DNA from: CALMEC01 sp964531025
GTDB taxonomy: Bacteria > Actinomycetota > Thermoleophilia > Miltoncostaeales > Miltoncostaeaceae
Length of the DNA stretch: 64,000 nt
Assembly (NCBI GenBank): GCA_964531025.1
Contig: CAZHDY010000001.1
Coordinates: 620,001 to 684,000 of the forward strand
Reading direction: 5' to 3'
Every line of letters starts with the position of its first letter. Position 1 is the stretch's first letter. This document shows positions 1-8,667 of this stretch, piece after piece. The translations under genes and the position numbers were made by a program. The notes beneath the pieces are model-generated. The model had not been told where the DNA came from. It worked only from the letters and a program-made list of their open reading frames with translations, and ran no database searches.

Positions 1-491
1 GTCATGCCGGTCGCCTCCGGCAGGGCCCGGTGCACCACACCGGCCAGCCACTCGGGGTCGACGCCGGCGTCCACCGGGCGCCGGTGGGACTCGGGCGCCC
101 GTCGGTACGGCTCGGGCAGGGCGCCGTCCCGCAGCACGACAGCGGCGATCGGGGCACCGTAGCCGCCGATGCTCACCGTGTCCGTGCCCGGCGGCTCGTA
201 GAGCACCACCCGCGGCGGAGCGAGTCTGCCGACGTCGATGGTCACGCCGACCTCCGTCGGCGGTGCCAGATCCGAGAGCTCGGCGAGGAGATCCATGGCA
301 GCGTAGCCGTCGCCGTCCCGGTCGTCCTGGAACTCCCCACCCGCGTCGTCGAGGTAATGCTCGCTGCCGCCGAAGGAGCCCTGACCGAGGGTTCCGGAGA
401 AATGGCCCGACACGGCGTTCTCCGGTAACGCGGCCTGCAGCCGCGTGAGCGGATCGGCCCAGGTGGCGGGAAGCAGCAGTCGAGAATCCAC
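1..491 (-). CDS. Hypothetical protein, C-terminus beyond window edge
   Basis: An open minus-strand frame runs from a GTG at 491 to the left edge without a stop, about 163 residues. The protein begins VDSRLLLPATWADPL and contains an acidic Gly/Asp-rich stretch (GGEFQDDRDGDGYAAM) and a stretch ending IGGYGAPIAAVVLRDG. I do not recognise a family. The GTG lies 8-9 nt after a GATACT sequence that resembles a -10 element, so a leaderless start is possible; there is no clear ribosome binding site. The same frame is closed by a stop near 602, which limits the start. Codon use (GC at third positions) favours this frame over the other open frames here. Confidence 0.55.
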   Translation of the reverse strand, partial: MDSRLLLPATWADPLTRLQAALPENAVSGHFSGTLGQGSFGGSEHYLDDAGGEFQDDRDGDGYAAMDLLAELSDLAPPTEVGVTIDVGRLAPPRVVLYEPPGTDTVSIGGYGAPIAAVVLRDGALPEPYRRAPESHRRPVDAGVDPEWLAGVVHRALPEATGM

Positions 492-612
492 GGCGGGAAA
501 GTATCCGCCCGTGACCGGTGGCGAGCCAGGAATCGGGAAAGACCCGATGTCACCGGAGCCCGTCGGCAGGCCTCCGCACCCGGACCCACGTCTCGAGGAC
601 TAGCGTTACCCC

Positions 613-1692
613 ATGACCCTTCACACTCCGCTCTGCGATCTCCTCGGCATCCGCCACCCGATCCTCCTGGCCGGTATGGCCGGTGGACCAACCACCCCGG
701 AGCTCGTCGCCGCGATCAGCGAGGCCGGCGGCCTCGGGACGTTCGGGCTCTCGGGGATGACCATGGACGCCGCCCGCGACGCCCTGCGCCGCGCCCGCGC
801 GCTGACCAGCGCACCCATCGCGATCAACGTGCTCCTCCCGGAGCCCACTCCGCCCAACGTCTCGGACGACGAGCACCGGGCGGCGCTGGCCCCCGTACGT
901 GAGCGCCTCGGCCTCCCCGTCGATCCGACGCCGCCTCCTGCGGCCGCGAAGCCGCTCGACCTGGTCGCCATGGCCATCGAGGAGGGCGCCGCCGCCATCA
1001 CGACCGGCCTGGGAGACCCCGCTCCGGTCGCTCAGATGACCCACGACGCAGGCCTGCCTCTGCTCGCCATGGTGGCGACCGTGGCCGATGCCGAGACCGC
1101 CGTCGCGTCCGGTGCCGACGGCATCGTCGCCCAGGGAGGCGAGGCCGGAGGGCACCGCTCCAACTTCACGGTGCCGGATCCCGAGCACCCGGTAATGGTG
1201 GGGACCATGGCCCTCGTCCCCCAGATCGTCGACGCCGTCGATGTCCCGGTCGTCGCCACCGGCGGCATCATGGACGGCCGTGGGCTCGTCGCCGCGCTCG
1301 CACTCGGCGCTCAGGCCGCGCAGTTCGGCACCCGGTTCCTCTTCGCCGCTGAGAGCGGTGCCAACGCCGCCTACCGCGCCCGTCTCGCCTCCGCACGGGA
1401 CACCGATGCCCGCATCATCACCAACTTCAGCGGGCGCCCGGCCCGCGGACTCCCCAACGCCCTCCTGGAGGAACTGGAGGCCGCCGGCAGTCCGAACCTC
1501 GGCTATCCCCGGCAGGGCAACGCCCTCGCCGACCTGCGCCGCGACTCGGTGGCCCGAGGCGTGGCCGACCGGGTCTCGACCTGGAGCGGACAGGCCGCAT
1601 CCCTGGGCGTGGTCGATCAGCCCGCCGGCGAGATCGTGCGTGAGGTGATGGCCCAGGCTGAGGACGTCGCGGGTCGCCTGAGCGCCGGCTGA
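613..1692 (+). CDS. NAD(P)H-dependent flavin oxidoreductase, nitronate monooxygenase family
   Basis: 359 residues, the usual length for the 2-nitropropane dioxygenase / nitronate monooxygenase family of FMN-dependent TIM-barrel enzymes. The N-terminus (GIRHPILLAGMAGG) is the typical first strand. AQGGEAGGHR near residue 175 is the family's FMN/substrate loop with the conserved His. VVATGGIMDGRG followed by LGAQAAQFGTRFL is the phosphate-binding part. It probably oxidises alkyl nitronates or acts as an NAD(P)H:quinone-type reductase; the substrate cannot be read from sequence. It stands alone and is followed by a strong hairpin. Start is the ATG that begins directly with the first barrel strand. 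Confidence 0.88.
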   Translation: MTLHTPLCDLLGIRHPILLAGMAGGPTTPELVAAISEAGGLGTFGLSGMTMDAARDALRRARALTSAPIAINVLLPEPTPPNVSDDEHRAALAPVRERLGLPVDPTPPPAAAKPLDLVAMAIEEGAAAITTGLGDPAPVAQMTHDAGLPLLAMVATVADAETAVASGADGIVAQGGEAGGHRSNFTVPDPEHPVMVGTMALVPQIVDAVDVPVVATGGIMDGRGLVAALALGAQAAQFGTRFLFAAESGANAAYRARLASARDTDARIITNFSGRPARGLPNALLEELEAAGSPNLGYPRQGNALADLRRDSVARGVADRVSTWSGQAASLGVVDQPAGEIVREVMAQAEDVAGRLSAG

Positions 1693-1698
1693 CATCGC

Positions 1699-1734
1699 GA
1701 TGCGGTTCCGGCGACGCGTCGCCGGAACCGCATC
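1699..1734. terminator. Perfect 36-nt palindrome after the flavoprotein gene
   Basis: Two 18-nt arms are perfectly complementary, beginning GATGCGGTTCCGG, 7 nt after the stop codon. The A-rich stretch that follows does not give a strong U tract on the plus strand. It probably ends transcription of the flavoprotein gene before the metal-regulated promoter. Confidence 0.7.
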
Positions 1735-1739
1735 ACAGA

Positions 1740-1760
1740 AAATAAGAACTCGTCTTGTTA
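1740..1760. promoter_or_regulatory. Fur/Zur-like operator 1
   Basis: AAATAAGA-N5-GTCTTGTTA matches the perfect palindrome TAATAAGA-N5-TCTTATTA at 9778 in both half sites (about 14 of 21 positions). It lies about 165 nt upstream of the anchored-repeat ABC operon, the only candidate target. Binding by the Fur-family protein at 10052-10510 is inferred. Confidence 0.65.
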
Positions 1761-1839
1761 GAGTGGACCACATTCGGTGCCCTCCCGTACACCGGGAGAC
1801 ACCGTTATCCCGGTTGCCAACGAGCCGCTGGCCCACGTC

Positions 1840-1871
1840 GGCCAGCTCACACAAGCCCCCGTGAGCTGGCC
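1840..1871 (+). promoter_or_regulatory. Leader hairpin upstream of the anchored-repeat ABC operon
   Basis: GGCCAGCTCAC and GTGAGCTGGCC form a perfect 11-bp stem with a 10-nt loop. It lies between operator 1 and the first start codon, so it would be in the 5' leader if transcription starts near the operator. No U tract follows. An attenuator or mRNA-stability role is possible but unproven. Confidence 0.4.
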
Positions 1872-1923
1872 GTACCGGGAGTGAGTATCACGTAGAAGCA
1901 CGAGACGAGGAGCGCCCCGAACC

Positions 1924-2595
1924 ATGAGCCCCACACCCGCCGCTCTCCGAGTCACCGCCCGCCGACGGATCGGGATGGCCGCGGCACCCGCCGTCATGGG
2001 CCTCGTCATCGCGGCTGCGGGCGCGCCGGCGACGGCGGACGCCGCGCCTCTCGTGATCGCCGACGGTCACGTGGACGCCCCCGCGGTGCGCATCATCGGC
2101 GGACGGCTGAACATCACGATCCGCGACGGCCGGGCCGGCCGCCCGGTGTGGCGCAACCCGACCGGCGTTGTGCTCCGAGTGACCGACCGTGCACGCGCCT
2201 CGGTGCCCGCGGGGATGGGATTCATCGCCCCGCAGGGCACCACGGTGTGGATAATTCCGCAGACGCAGCGACCGGGCGTCGTCTGGTCGGGCTGGAGCAC
2301 CGAGACGATCCGGCCGGCCCAGGTCCGCGGCGGCATCACCTGGCAGCTCGACGGCGTGACGGGTCCCGGCCGCATGGTGCTCTTCCAGACCGGTGGCTTC
2401 GGCGCACGGCGAGTGCTGTTCTCCAGCGCCACCCGCATGCCGCAGCGCCGCGTGCTTCCCGCCGGCGTCCATCAGCACGGCAACTGGGTCTTCACGAAGA
2501 AGGGCGTCTATCGGCTCCGGTTCACGGTGACGGCGACGACCAGGGCCGGTGTGCGACGGACGGCGAACACCACGATCACCTACCGCGTGGGCTGA
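1924..2595 (+). CDS. Secreted anchored-repeat (choice-of-anchor M type) surface protein
   Basis: 223 residues. An Arg-rich start, a hydrophobic segment at about residues 18-35 and an Ala-rich cleavage region form a signal peptide. The mature part starts DGHVDAPAVRI and carries the hallmark segment HQHGNWVFTKKGVYRLRF near residue 185. That is the 'actinobacterial surface-anchored protein' repeat (TIGR03769 as I recall it), normally encoded beside a dedicated metal ABC transporter. There is no C-terminal anchor. A GAGGAG lies 11 nt before the ATG. It is the first gene of a five-gene operon behind a Zur-like box, so a role in binding or presenting zinc/manganese at the surface is inferred. Confidence 0.8.
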   Translation: MSPTPAALRVTARRRIGMAAAPAVMGLVIAAAGAPATADAAPLVIADGHVDAPAVRIIGGRLNITIRDGRAGRPVWRNPTGVVLRVTDRARASVPAGMGFIAPQGTTVWIIPQTQRPGVVWSGWSTETIRPAQVRGGITWQLDGVTGPGRMVLFQTGGFGARRVLFSSATRMPQRRVLPAGVHQHGNWVFTKKGVYRLRFTVTATTRAGVRRTANTTITYRVG

Positions 2596-2613
2596 CGGGT
2601 CTTGCGTGATCGG

Positions 2614-4185
2614 ATGCGCCCCCGGAGAACGGCGGCGCTCATGTGTGCGGTCCTCGGCGTGCTGACGGTGCTCTCGGGCTGTGGAACGGAACGCGGCCTG
2701 CTGTCGTCCGACGACGACCGGGTCCAGGTCATCACGACGACCGGCATCCTCCGCGACCTGGTGCGCAACGTCGGCGGCGACCGCGTGAACGTCGTCAGCC
2801 TCGTGCCCGACCGCGCCGATCCCCACACCTATGAACCGACGCTGCGCGACGTGCGGAACGTCGTCTACGCGGACGCGGCCTTCAGCAACTACATGCTGCT
2901 GGAGGAGCACGGCATCATCCGGGCGCTCGACGCCAACCTTCGCGACGACGCCGTGAACGTCTCGCTGGCGGAGGAGGCCGTGAAGTACGCGGCCGAGATC
3001 ATCCCGCTCGTCGAGAACGTCAACCTCGACACCGTCTGGCTGGGCCTGCGCGCCCACGGGACCGGAGCGCGGTACGACGCCGACCGCTCGAGCGAGGTCC
3101 TCCTGTCGCTCACCGCGGCGACCGGGCCCGGCGACGTCATCGGTTACCTCACGGGGACGTTCGGCGATGTCGACGTCTACTTCGACTCGCGTGACGGCGC
3201 GGCATCGGAGATCGGCGAGGGGAGGGACACGGTCACGCTTCCCGCCGACGCACACACCCACATGTCCTGGGTCTTCACGGAGCCGGGTGTCTATCGCCTC
3301 ACGTTCGCGGCCGCCATCCGGACGGACACGACGGCGGATCCCGTTCCCGTCGGCGGGCCCACCACGTTCACCTTCGCGGTCGGCGTCCGCCCCACCGACG
3401 CGACGGTCACGGACCCCGTCGTGGTGGACCGCGGGCACGCCGACATCGCGGTCGACCTCGATGCCGACCGGCTCGTGGTCCTCTACGACCCGACCGGCGG
3501 AGGCGAGCGCACCCAGACCGCGGTGCCCGCATCGCGTGCGGTGATCGACGTCCCCGCCAAGGCGCTGGACCGCGTCCCCTCCCACCCCGGCTACCGGGTG
3601 ATCGGTCGGCCCGGCACCACCATCCACCAGCTGCCGCAGGCCGTCCTCGGAAAGCACGTGCACGGTGCGATCGACCCGCATCTGTGGCAGGACGTCGGGA
3701 ACGCCATGGCGTACGTGCGACTCATCCGGGACACCCTGATCGAGCGGGACCCGGAGGGCGCGGCCGCCTACCGCGCCAACGCCGACCGGTACCTGGCCGA
3801 GCTGGACGCGCTCGACCGCGAGATCACCCGGACCGTCGCCGAGATCCCCCCGGAAAACCGGTACCTCGTCACCACCCACGACGCCTTCGGCTACCTGGCC
3901 AACGCCTACGGGATCCGCATCGCCGGGTTCGTCACCCCGAACCCGGCCACCGAGCCGTCGCTGGCCGACCGGCGCAAGCTGACCGAGACCATCCGCACGC
4001 TGCGTGTCCCGGCCGTCTTCCTCGAACCGAACCTCGCGGCGCGATCGTCGACGCTCACCGAGATCGCGAAGGAGGAGGGCGTGGAGGTGTGCCCCATCCA
4101 CGGTGACGCCTTCAGCGAGGACGTCACAACCTACGTGGAGATGATGCGCGCCAACGCCGGGTCGCTTCGGAGGTGCCTCGGATGA
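2614..4185 (+). CDS. Anchored-repeat ABC transporter, substrate-binding lipoprotein (ZnuA-like, interrupted)
   Basis: 523 residues from the ATG at 2614; a TTG at 2602 is an alternative. A lipobox (LTVLSGC) anchors it to the membrane. The N-terminal half of a cluster A-I metal-binding protein (DPHTYEPT, a metal-ligand His) is followed by an inserted anchored-repeat domain at about residues 130-330 (THMSWVFTEPGVYRLTF). The C-terminal half then resumes with HVHGAIDPHLWQD, TTHDAFGYLANAYGI and VFLEPNL, which carry the remaining expected His and Glu ligands; ICPIHGDAFSE-like sequence gives the terminal Asp. This split layout is known for the anchored-repeat ABC family. It should deliver Zn(II) or Mn(II) to the permease at 5883. 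Confidence 0.87.
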   Translation: MRPRRTAALMCAVLGVLTVLSGCGTERGLLSSDDDRVQVITTTGILRDLVRNVGGDRVNVVSLVPDRADPHTYEPTLRDVRNVVYADAAFSNYMLLEEHGIIRALDANLRDDAVNVSLAEEAVKYAAEIIPLVENVNLDTVWLGLRAHGTGARYDADRSSEVLLSLTAATGPGDVIGYLTGTFGDVDVYFDSRDGAASEIGEGRDTVTLPADAHTHMSWVFTEPGVYRLTFAAAIRTDTTADPVPVGGPTTFTFAVGVRPTDATVTDPVVVDRGHADIAVDLDADRLVVLYDPTGGGERTQTAVPASRAVIDVPAKALDRVPSHPGYRVIGRPGTTIHQLPQAVLGKHVHGAIDPHLWQDVGNAMAYVRLIRDTLIERDPEGAAAYRANADRYLAELDALDREITRTVAEIPPENRYLVTTHDAFGYLANAYGIRIAGFVTPNPATEPSLADRRKLTETIRTLRVPAVFLEPNLAARSSTLTEIAKEEGVEVCPIHGDAFSEDVTTYVEMMRANAGSLRRCLG

Positions 4186-5126
4186 GGATCCGCTCGTTTT
4201 ATGTCGTCATGACGGTCGCTCTCCTCGTCGTCGCGGCCGCGATACCGGCATCGTTCGCGGTCGCCCAGGCGTCGACGGACGACCCGGCCCTGCGGCAGAC
4301 GATCCCGTCCGACCAACGGGCCGCCGACGATCGTGCCACCCTGGCGGCGGGCCACGTCGACATAGGGCCGCGGCTTCGCGGCGACGACTGGACGTTCATG
4401 ATCCACGACGACACCGGACCCGCGGGCGGCGTGTGGCGGACGTTCGACCGGACGGTGTTCCGCCTCACCGACGCCGCCCGGCGCGAGGTGCCGGACGACC
4501 CGCAGTACGGCTTCCTCGGCGTGCCCGTGGGGACACCCGTGTACATCGCCCCGCAGACGCAGGAGCCGAAGGTCGTCTGGATCGGATGGAACACGCAGGA
4601 TCCCCAGGTGGTCCGGAGGGTCGACCGCGGCGTCACGATGACGCTTCGCGACGTGCGCGGACCGGGGGACGTGATCGTCTATCTGCAGTCCGGGTCGTTC
4701 GGTGAGCCGGAGGAGCTGTGGCACTCGGCGCGACCCGGCAGGTCCACCTGGGTCGACGTCAACACCCACGCCCACGCCAACTGGGTCTTCACCCGCCCGG
4801 GCGTCTATCTGGTGCGCATCAGCGTCGCCGCCGACCTGCGTGACGGGACCACCGTCACCGACACCCGGGACCTGCGCTTCGCCGTGGGATCGGCGACGGA
4901 CCCGGCCGACGCCATGTCCGCACGGTGGGAGGCGGACGACACCACCGATCGCACACAACCCGCGGCCGCAGACGACGGCGACAGCGGCGGATCGTCCTGG
5001 GCCATCGTCCTCGGCGTGGCGGGAGCCGGCGTGATCGCCGGTCTCGTCGCCCTCCTCGTCGGCGGTTCACGCGCGAAGCGACGTGCGCGGACATCCTCGG
5101 CCGACGACGACGCACCGAGCACATGA
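4182..5126 (+). CDS. Membrane-anchored anchored-repeat surface protein
   Basis: 314 residues. The ATG at 4182 overlaps the previous stop (ATGA). It has an N-terminal signal peptide (hydrophobic residues 9-30), the mature motif AAGHVDIGPRLR, and the repeat hallmark NTHAHANWVFTRPGVYLVRI. An Asp-rich linker, one transmembrane helix (SSWAIVLGVAGAGVIAGLVA) and a basic tail RAKRRARTSS end the protein, so it is a membrane-anchored partner of the secreted paralogue at 1924. The C-terminus overlaps the ATPase gene. The His-rich motif suggests metal capture near the transporter; this is inference. Confidence 0.82.
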   Translation: MRIRSFYVVMTVALLVVAAAIPASFAVAQASTDDPALRQTIPSDQRAADDRATLAAGHVDIGPRLRGDDWTFMIHDDTGPAGGVWRTFDRTVFRLTDAARREVPDDPQYGFLGVPVGTPVYIAPQTQEPKVVWIGWNTQDPQVVRRVDRGVTMTLRDVRGPGDVIVYLQSGSFGEPEELWHSARPGRSTWVDVNTHAHANWVFTRPGVYLVRISVAADLRDGTTVTDTRDLRFAVGSATDPADAMSARWEADDTTDRTQPAAADDGDSGGSSWAIVLGVAGAGVIAGLVALLVGGSRAKRRARTSSADDDAPST

Positions 5127-5896
5127 GCGACGATCCCGTCATCGACGTCGGCGGGCTGTCGGTCGTGCTGGGCGGCCGTCCGGTCCTGGAGTCGGTCGAC
5201 CTCCGTCTCCGGCGTGGCGATCTGGTCGGCCTCATCGGGCCGAACGGCGCCGGCAAGACGACCCTGCTGCGGTCCGTCCTCGGCCTGATCCGTCCGGCAC
5301 AGGGACACGTGCTCGTGGACGGCCGCCCGGCGCGCGCCGGGCGCGCGCGCATCGGCTACGTGCCGCAGCGGCACGAGTTCGCCTGGGACTTCCCCATCTC
5401 GGTCGAGGACGTGGTGATGAGCGGGCGCACCGGCGCCATCGGGCTCGTCCGGCGGCCGGGGACCGACGACTGGCGCGCCGTCGACGCCGCCCTGGCGCGC
5501 GTCGACATGGGCGATCTGCGACGACGGCCGGTGGCCGAGCTCTCCGGCGGCCAGCGCCAGCGCGTGCTCGTCGCACGGGCGCTCTCGCTCGGATCCGCGG
5601 CGCTCCTGCTCGACGAGCCGTTCACCGGGCTCGACATCCCGACCCAGGACGTGCTCTCGGAGCTGGTCGCATCACTTGCCGCCGAGGGCACCGCCATCCT
5701 CATGGCCACGCATGACCTGACCGCAGCGGTCGCGACCTGCGATCGCCTCGTCCTTCTCAATCGCACCGTCGTCGCGTCCGGCCCGGGTGCGGAGCTGGCC
5801 GACGACCCCTCGGTGTGGATCCGCGCCTTCGGCGTCGCCGAGGGCAGTCCTCTCATCACCACGATCCGGGCGAGCGCACGACATGTCACCCGCTGA
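5123..5896 (+). CDS. Anchored-repeat metal ABC transporter, ATP-binding protein (ZnuC-like)
   Basis: 257 residues. Walker A GPNGAGKTT, Q-loop VPQRHEFAWDFPIS, signature LSGGQRQRVLVARAL, Walker B ALLLDEPFTGLD and H-loop MATHD are all intact. The start ATG overlaps the preceding stop, and its own stop lies inside the permease start, so it is translationally coupled on both sides. Together with the ABC-3 permease and the ZnuA-like protein it forms a zinc/manganese importer. Confidence 0.93.
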   Translation: MSDDPVIDVGGLSVVLGGRPVLESVDLRLRRGDLVGLIGPNGAGKTTLLRSVLGLIRPAQGHVLVDGRPARAGRARIGYVPQRHEFAWDFPISVEDVVMSGRTGAIGLVRRPGTDDWRAVDAALARVDMGDLRRRPVAELSGGQRQRVLVARALSLGSAALLLDEPFTGLDIPTQDVLSELVASLAAEGTAILMATHDLTAAVATCDRLVLLNRTVVASGPGAELADDPSVWIRAFGVAEGSPLITTIRASARHVTR

Positions 5897-6788
5897 GTTC
5901 ATCCGCGACCTCCTCAACCCCGACCTGGCCTTCCTGCCGAAGGCCCTTCTGGTCGCCGTGCTCTCATCCGTCGTGTGCGGTGTCGTCGGCTGCCACGTCG
6001 TGCTCCGGGGGATGTCGTTCATCGGGGACGCGGTGGCCCATGCGGTGTTCCCGGGCCTCGCCGTGGCCTTCGTGGTGGGCGGGAACCTCGTCGTGGGCGG
6101 TGCCGTCGCGGGCGTGGTGACGGCGATCCTGGTGGCCGTCGTCTCGCAGAACCGGCGCGTCAAGGAGGACGCCGTCATCGGGGTGTTCCTGGTGGCCGCG
6201 TTCGCGCTCGGCATCGTGATCATCTCGCGCGCGCCCGGGTACGCGGGGTCGCTGCAGCAGTTCCTGTTCGGTTCGATCACCGGTGTGCCGAGCCGCGACG
6301 TCGTGGTGTCCGCCGTGACGACGCTCGTGATCCTGGCGCTCGTCATCGGCCTGCACAAGGAGTTCGTCGCCATCGCACTCGACCGTGAGAGCGCACGCGC
6401 GATGGGACTGCGGGTCTTCTGGCTGGACCTGGCCCTTTATGTCCTGGTGACGCTCGCGGTCGTCATGAGCGTCCAGATCATCGGGAACATCCTGGTGCTC
6501 GCGCTCCTCATCACGCCGGCCGCCACCGCGCGCCTGCTGACCGACCGCCTGTGGGTAATGATGATCGTCTCGCCCGCCGTCGGCGGGCTCTCGTCGCTGA
6601 TCGGCCTGTACATCTCCTGGTCGTGGGACTACCCGACCGGCGGAACGATCGTGCTGGTGCTGACCGCGGCGTTCCTCACCGCCTGGCTGGCCGCACCGCG
6701 TCAGGGCCTCATCGCGCAGTACGTCGTCCGCCGACGGCGGATTCCCACGCCGACCACCACGACGGAGGTGGTGTCACCGCCCTCCTAG
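5883..6788 (+). CDS. Anchored-repeat metal ABC transporter, permease (ABC-3 / ZnuB-like)
   Basis: 301 residues with about eight hydrophobic helices. GCHVVLRGMSFIGDAVAHAV near residue 40 is characteristic of ZnuB/MntB-type ABC-3 permeases, as is the long helix-rich segment that ends ALLITPAATARLL. It overlaps the ATPase gene by 14 nt. The stop codon TAG is the second to fourth base of a dispersed repeat (6785-6954), so the repeat defines the C-terminus. It is the last gene of the Zur-like operon. Confidence 0.92.
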   Translation: MSPAEFIRDLLNPDLAFLPKALLVAVLSSVVCGVVGCHVVLRGMSFIGDAVAHAVFPGLAVAFVVGGNLVVGGAVAGVVTAILVAVVSQNRRVKEDAVIGVFLVAAFALGIVIISRAPGYAGSLQQFLFGSITGVPSRDVVVSAVTTLVILALVIGLHKEFVAIALDRESARAMGLRVFWLDLALYVLVTLAVVMSVQIIGNILVLALLITPAATARLLTDRLWVMMIVSPAVGGLSSLIGLYISWSWDYPTGGTIVLVLTAAFLTAWLAAPRQGLIAQYVVRRRRIPTPTTTTEVVSPPS

Positions 6789-6954
6789 ATGGCTGATTCC
6801 ACGATCTCGCGGCGTGGTGCGTGTCCCCGGCGGCGCGGATGCGCCACCGGGCGACTCGAACAGGCGAACCAGCATGCCCTTCGGCGCCCGGCGGCCCCCC
6901 GCATCCACCGGGAACGCGCCACACATCCACGATCCCGTGAAATCAACCATCTAG
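6785..6954. repeat. Dispersed palindromic repeat, copy 1 (170 bp)
   Basis: Ends are CTAGATGG and CCATCTAG. In reverse complement it matches 40232-40401 at roughly 95% identity. The whole unit folds back on itself: terminal arms, a second pair built on CCCGGTGG/CCACCGGG, and a central loop around GAAGGGCATGCTGG. It lies between two convergent genes, and its left end supplies the TAG stop of the permease gene. Confidence 0.9.
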
Positions 6955-6975
6955 AGGGTCCGCATCGTCGGGACG

Positions 6976-8667
6976 CTACGCGGACGCCATCGCAAGGACG
7001 GCGTGACCGCCCCACGCCAGCACGAGCGTGAACAGGACGGCGAACGCCGCCTGCCGACCCATGAGTGCGACGGCCTGCCGTACCGAGAGCTCACGCGCGA
7101 TCGTGAGCGAGGTCGTGAGGCACGGCAGCAGCACCCCGGCCAGGTAGACCGCCGTGACGAGCTGGATGGGGGCGAGCGCCGCGGCCACGTGTTCCTCGCC
7201 GAACATCAGGATCCCGTCCTTGCGGATGGATGCCAGCACCACGCCGAGCGACGCCTCACCGGGAAGCGCGAGAAGACCCATCAGCGGCGACAGCGCGGAG
7301 GCGACGGCGTCGAGCGCACCGGTCGCCTGGAGCAGCGACGCAACCAGGCACAACGCGATGAAGATCGGCATGGCCCGCATGACGAACTGGCGGATGGTCC
7401 CCATGGCCTCGCGCCGCACCGCCGAGAGGGCGGGACGGACGACGAAGACCCGCCGCGCGCCCGGATCGATCACCCGGGGCACGGGGCCGCGCCGCGTGAG
7501 GGCCGTGTAGATCACCGTCGTGACGAGAAGGAACAGCACGAACGGCGCGACGAGCCACCCGTATCCGGCGGCGGCGAACACCGCGCCGCTCGCGCCGAGC
7601 TGGTAGGAGCACGCGGATCCGAACGCGATCGCGCCGACCGCCTGGCGCCGCGTGCACATCGAACACGCCCGCGTCGCGATGACGGCGGGCACGTTGCAGC
7701 CGTATCCCATGACGAACGGCGCCAGGTCCCGCCCATGCAGACCCAGCGGTCGCACGAGCGGATGGAGCCCTGCACAGATGACCTCGAGCAGGCCCGAGGC
7801 CTTCAGCACCCCGATGAGCAGCGCGAACGCGACGACGGTCGGGAAGGCCCAGACGATGAGGAACGGCAGCATCGCGACGACCCCGTAGTCACCGGCGAGC
7901 ATCGTCGACAGGGGCGCGGGCAGCCCCTCCAACCACGAGAGGACGGGCGCGAGCACCTCGTCGACCGGTCCCTCGACGATGCCCGCCAGTCGGTTCGCCG
8001 ACCAGACGGCCAGCGTGGCGGGCGCCAGCAGCAATGCGACGGCGGCGAGGGCGAGCACGACCGGATGCTCCAGCGGACCGCGGCGCTGACGGACCTCCCA
8101 GCCCGTGCGGGTCCACGACGGCGCATCCGCGAATGTCCCGGGTGATGCGAGCGCATCGTCCAGCACGTCGCGATCGGCCTCGGCCACGTTGCGCGCGTCG
8201 ATGAGGACGACCGGCACGCCGAGCTCGTCACCGAGACGCCTCACGGCGTCGGGCGTGGCGGCGTCGGGAGCCCGGTCGCGGTGGGTGATGACGACCGCCC
8301 CCGCACGCCCTGCGACGAACGGCAGCACCAGGCCCAGGTCCTCGTCAAGGCTGGTCGCCCGCACGACGGCCACCACCCGCTCTTCTCCCTCGAGGGCCGC
8401 CAGGGCGCGACGCATCGCGTCGCTGTCGGCCTCGAGCACGAGGCCCGGCGTGTCGAGCACCATGCCCAGCGGTCCGGCATACCGAGCGACCGAGACGGTC
8501 GTCCCCCGGAGGTTCGCGGCGGCGGCCGGCGCACCGGTCAGGCGGCGCGCCAGGGTGGACTTCCCGCTGCTCTCCGCTCCGACGAGGACGAACGACGCCT
8601 GGGCGCGTTCAGCAGGTGCAGTCGTCGCCACAGCAGGAGAGGTCGTCGATGTGCATGCCGGCGGCAC
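6976..8667 (-). CDS. FeoB-like metal transporter with N-terminal GTPase domain
   Basis: 563 residues from a GTG at 8667; a GTG at 8631 is an alternative. The G domain has G1 GAESSGKST, G3 DTPG and a variant G4 (THRD), and is compact. The membrane part holds GYGCNVPAVIATR, the signature shared with FeoB permeation domains, then SACSYQLGASGAVFAAAGYG and a second gate half with a run of helices. No FeoA is nearby. The start overlaps the oxidoreductase gene by about 60 nt, so the two form one operon behind Zur-like operator 2. FeoB normally imports Fe(II); the shared operator suggests that Zn or another metal should be considered. Confidence 0.8.
   Translation of the reverse strand: MPPACTSTTSPAVATTAPAERAQASFVLVGAESSGKSTLARRLTGAPAAAANLRGTTVSVARYAGPLGMVLDTPGLVLEADSDAMRRALAALEGEERVVAVVRATSLDEDLGLVLPFVAGRAGAVVITHRDRAPDAATPDAVRRLGDELGVPVVLIDARNVAEADRDVLDDALASPGTFADAPSWTRTGWEVRQRRGPLEHPVVLALAAVALLLAPATLAVWSANRLAGIVEGPVDEVLAPVLSWLEGLPAPLSTMLAGDYGVVAMLPFLIVWAFPTVVAFALLIGVLKASGLLEVICAGLHPLVRPLGLHGRDLAPFVMGYGCNVPAVIATRACSMCTRRQAVGAIAFGSACSYQLGASGAVFAAAGYGWLVAPFVLFLLVTTVIYTALTRRGPVPRVIDPGARRVFVVRPALSAVRREAMGTIRQFVMRAMPIFIALCLVASLLQATGALDAVASALSPLMGLLALPGEASLGVVLASIRKDGILMFGEEHVAAALAPIQLVTAVYLAGVLLPCLTTSLTIARELSVRQAVALMGRQAAFAVLFTLVLAWGGHAVLAMASA

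Noticed and set aside
1888..4101. A 737-codon minus-strand open frame over the anchored-repeat operon
   Set aside because: Antisense to genes with clear domains, ribosome sites and coupling; the product is a low-complexity His/Asp/Arg-rich shadow.
6849..6880. tRNA T-arm-like CTGTTCGAGTCGC within the repeat
   Set aside because: No acceptor, D-arm or anticodon arm can be arranged around it; it belongs to the repeat hairpin.
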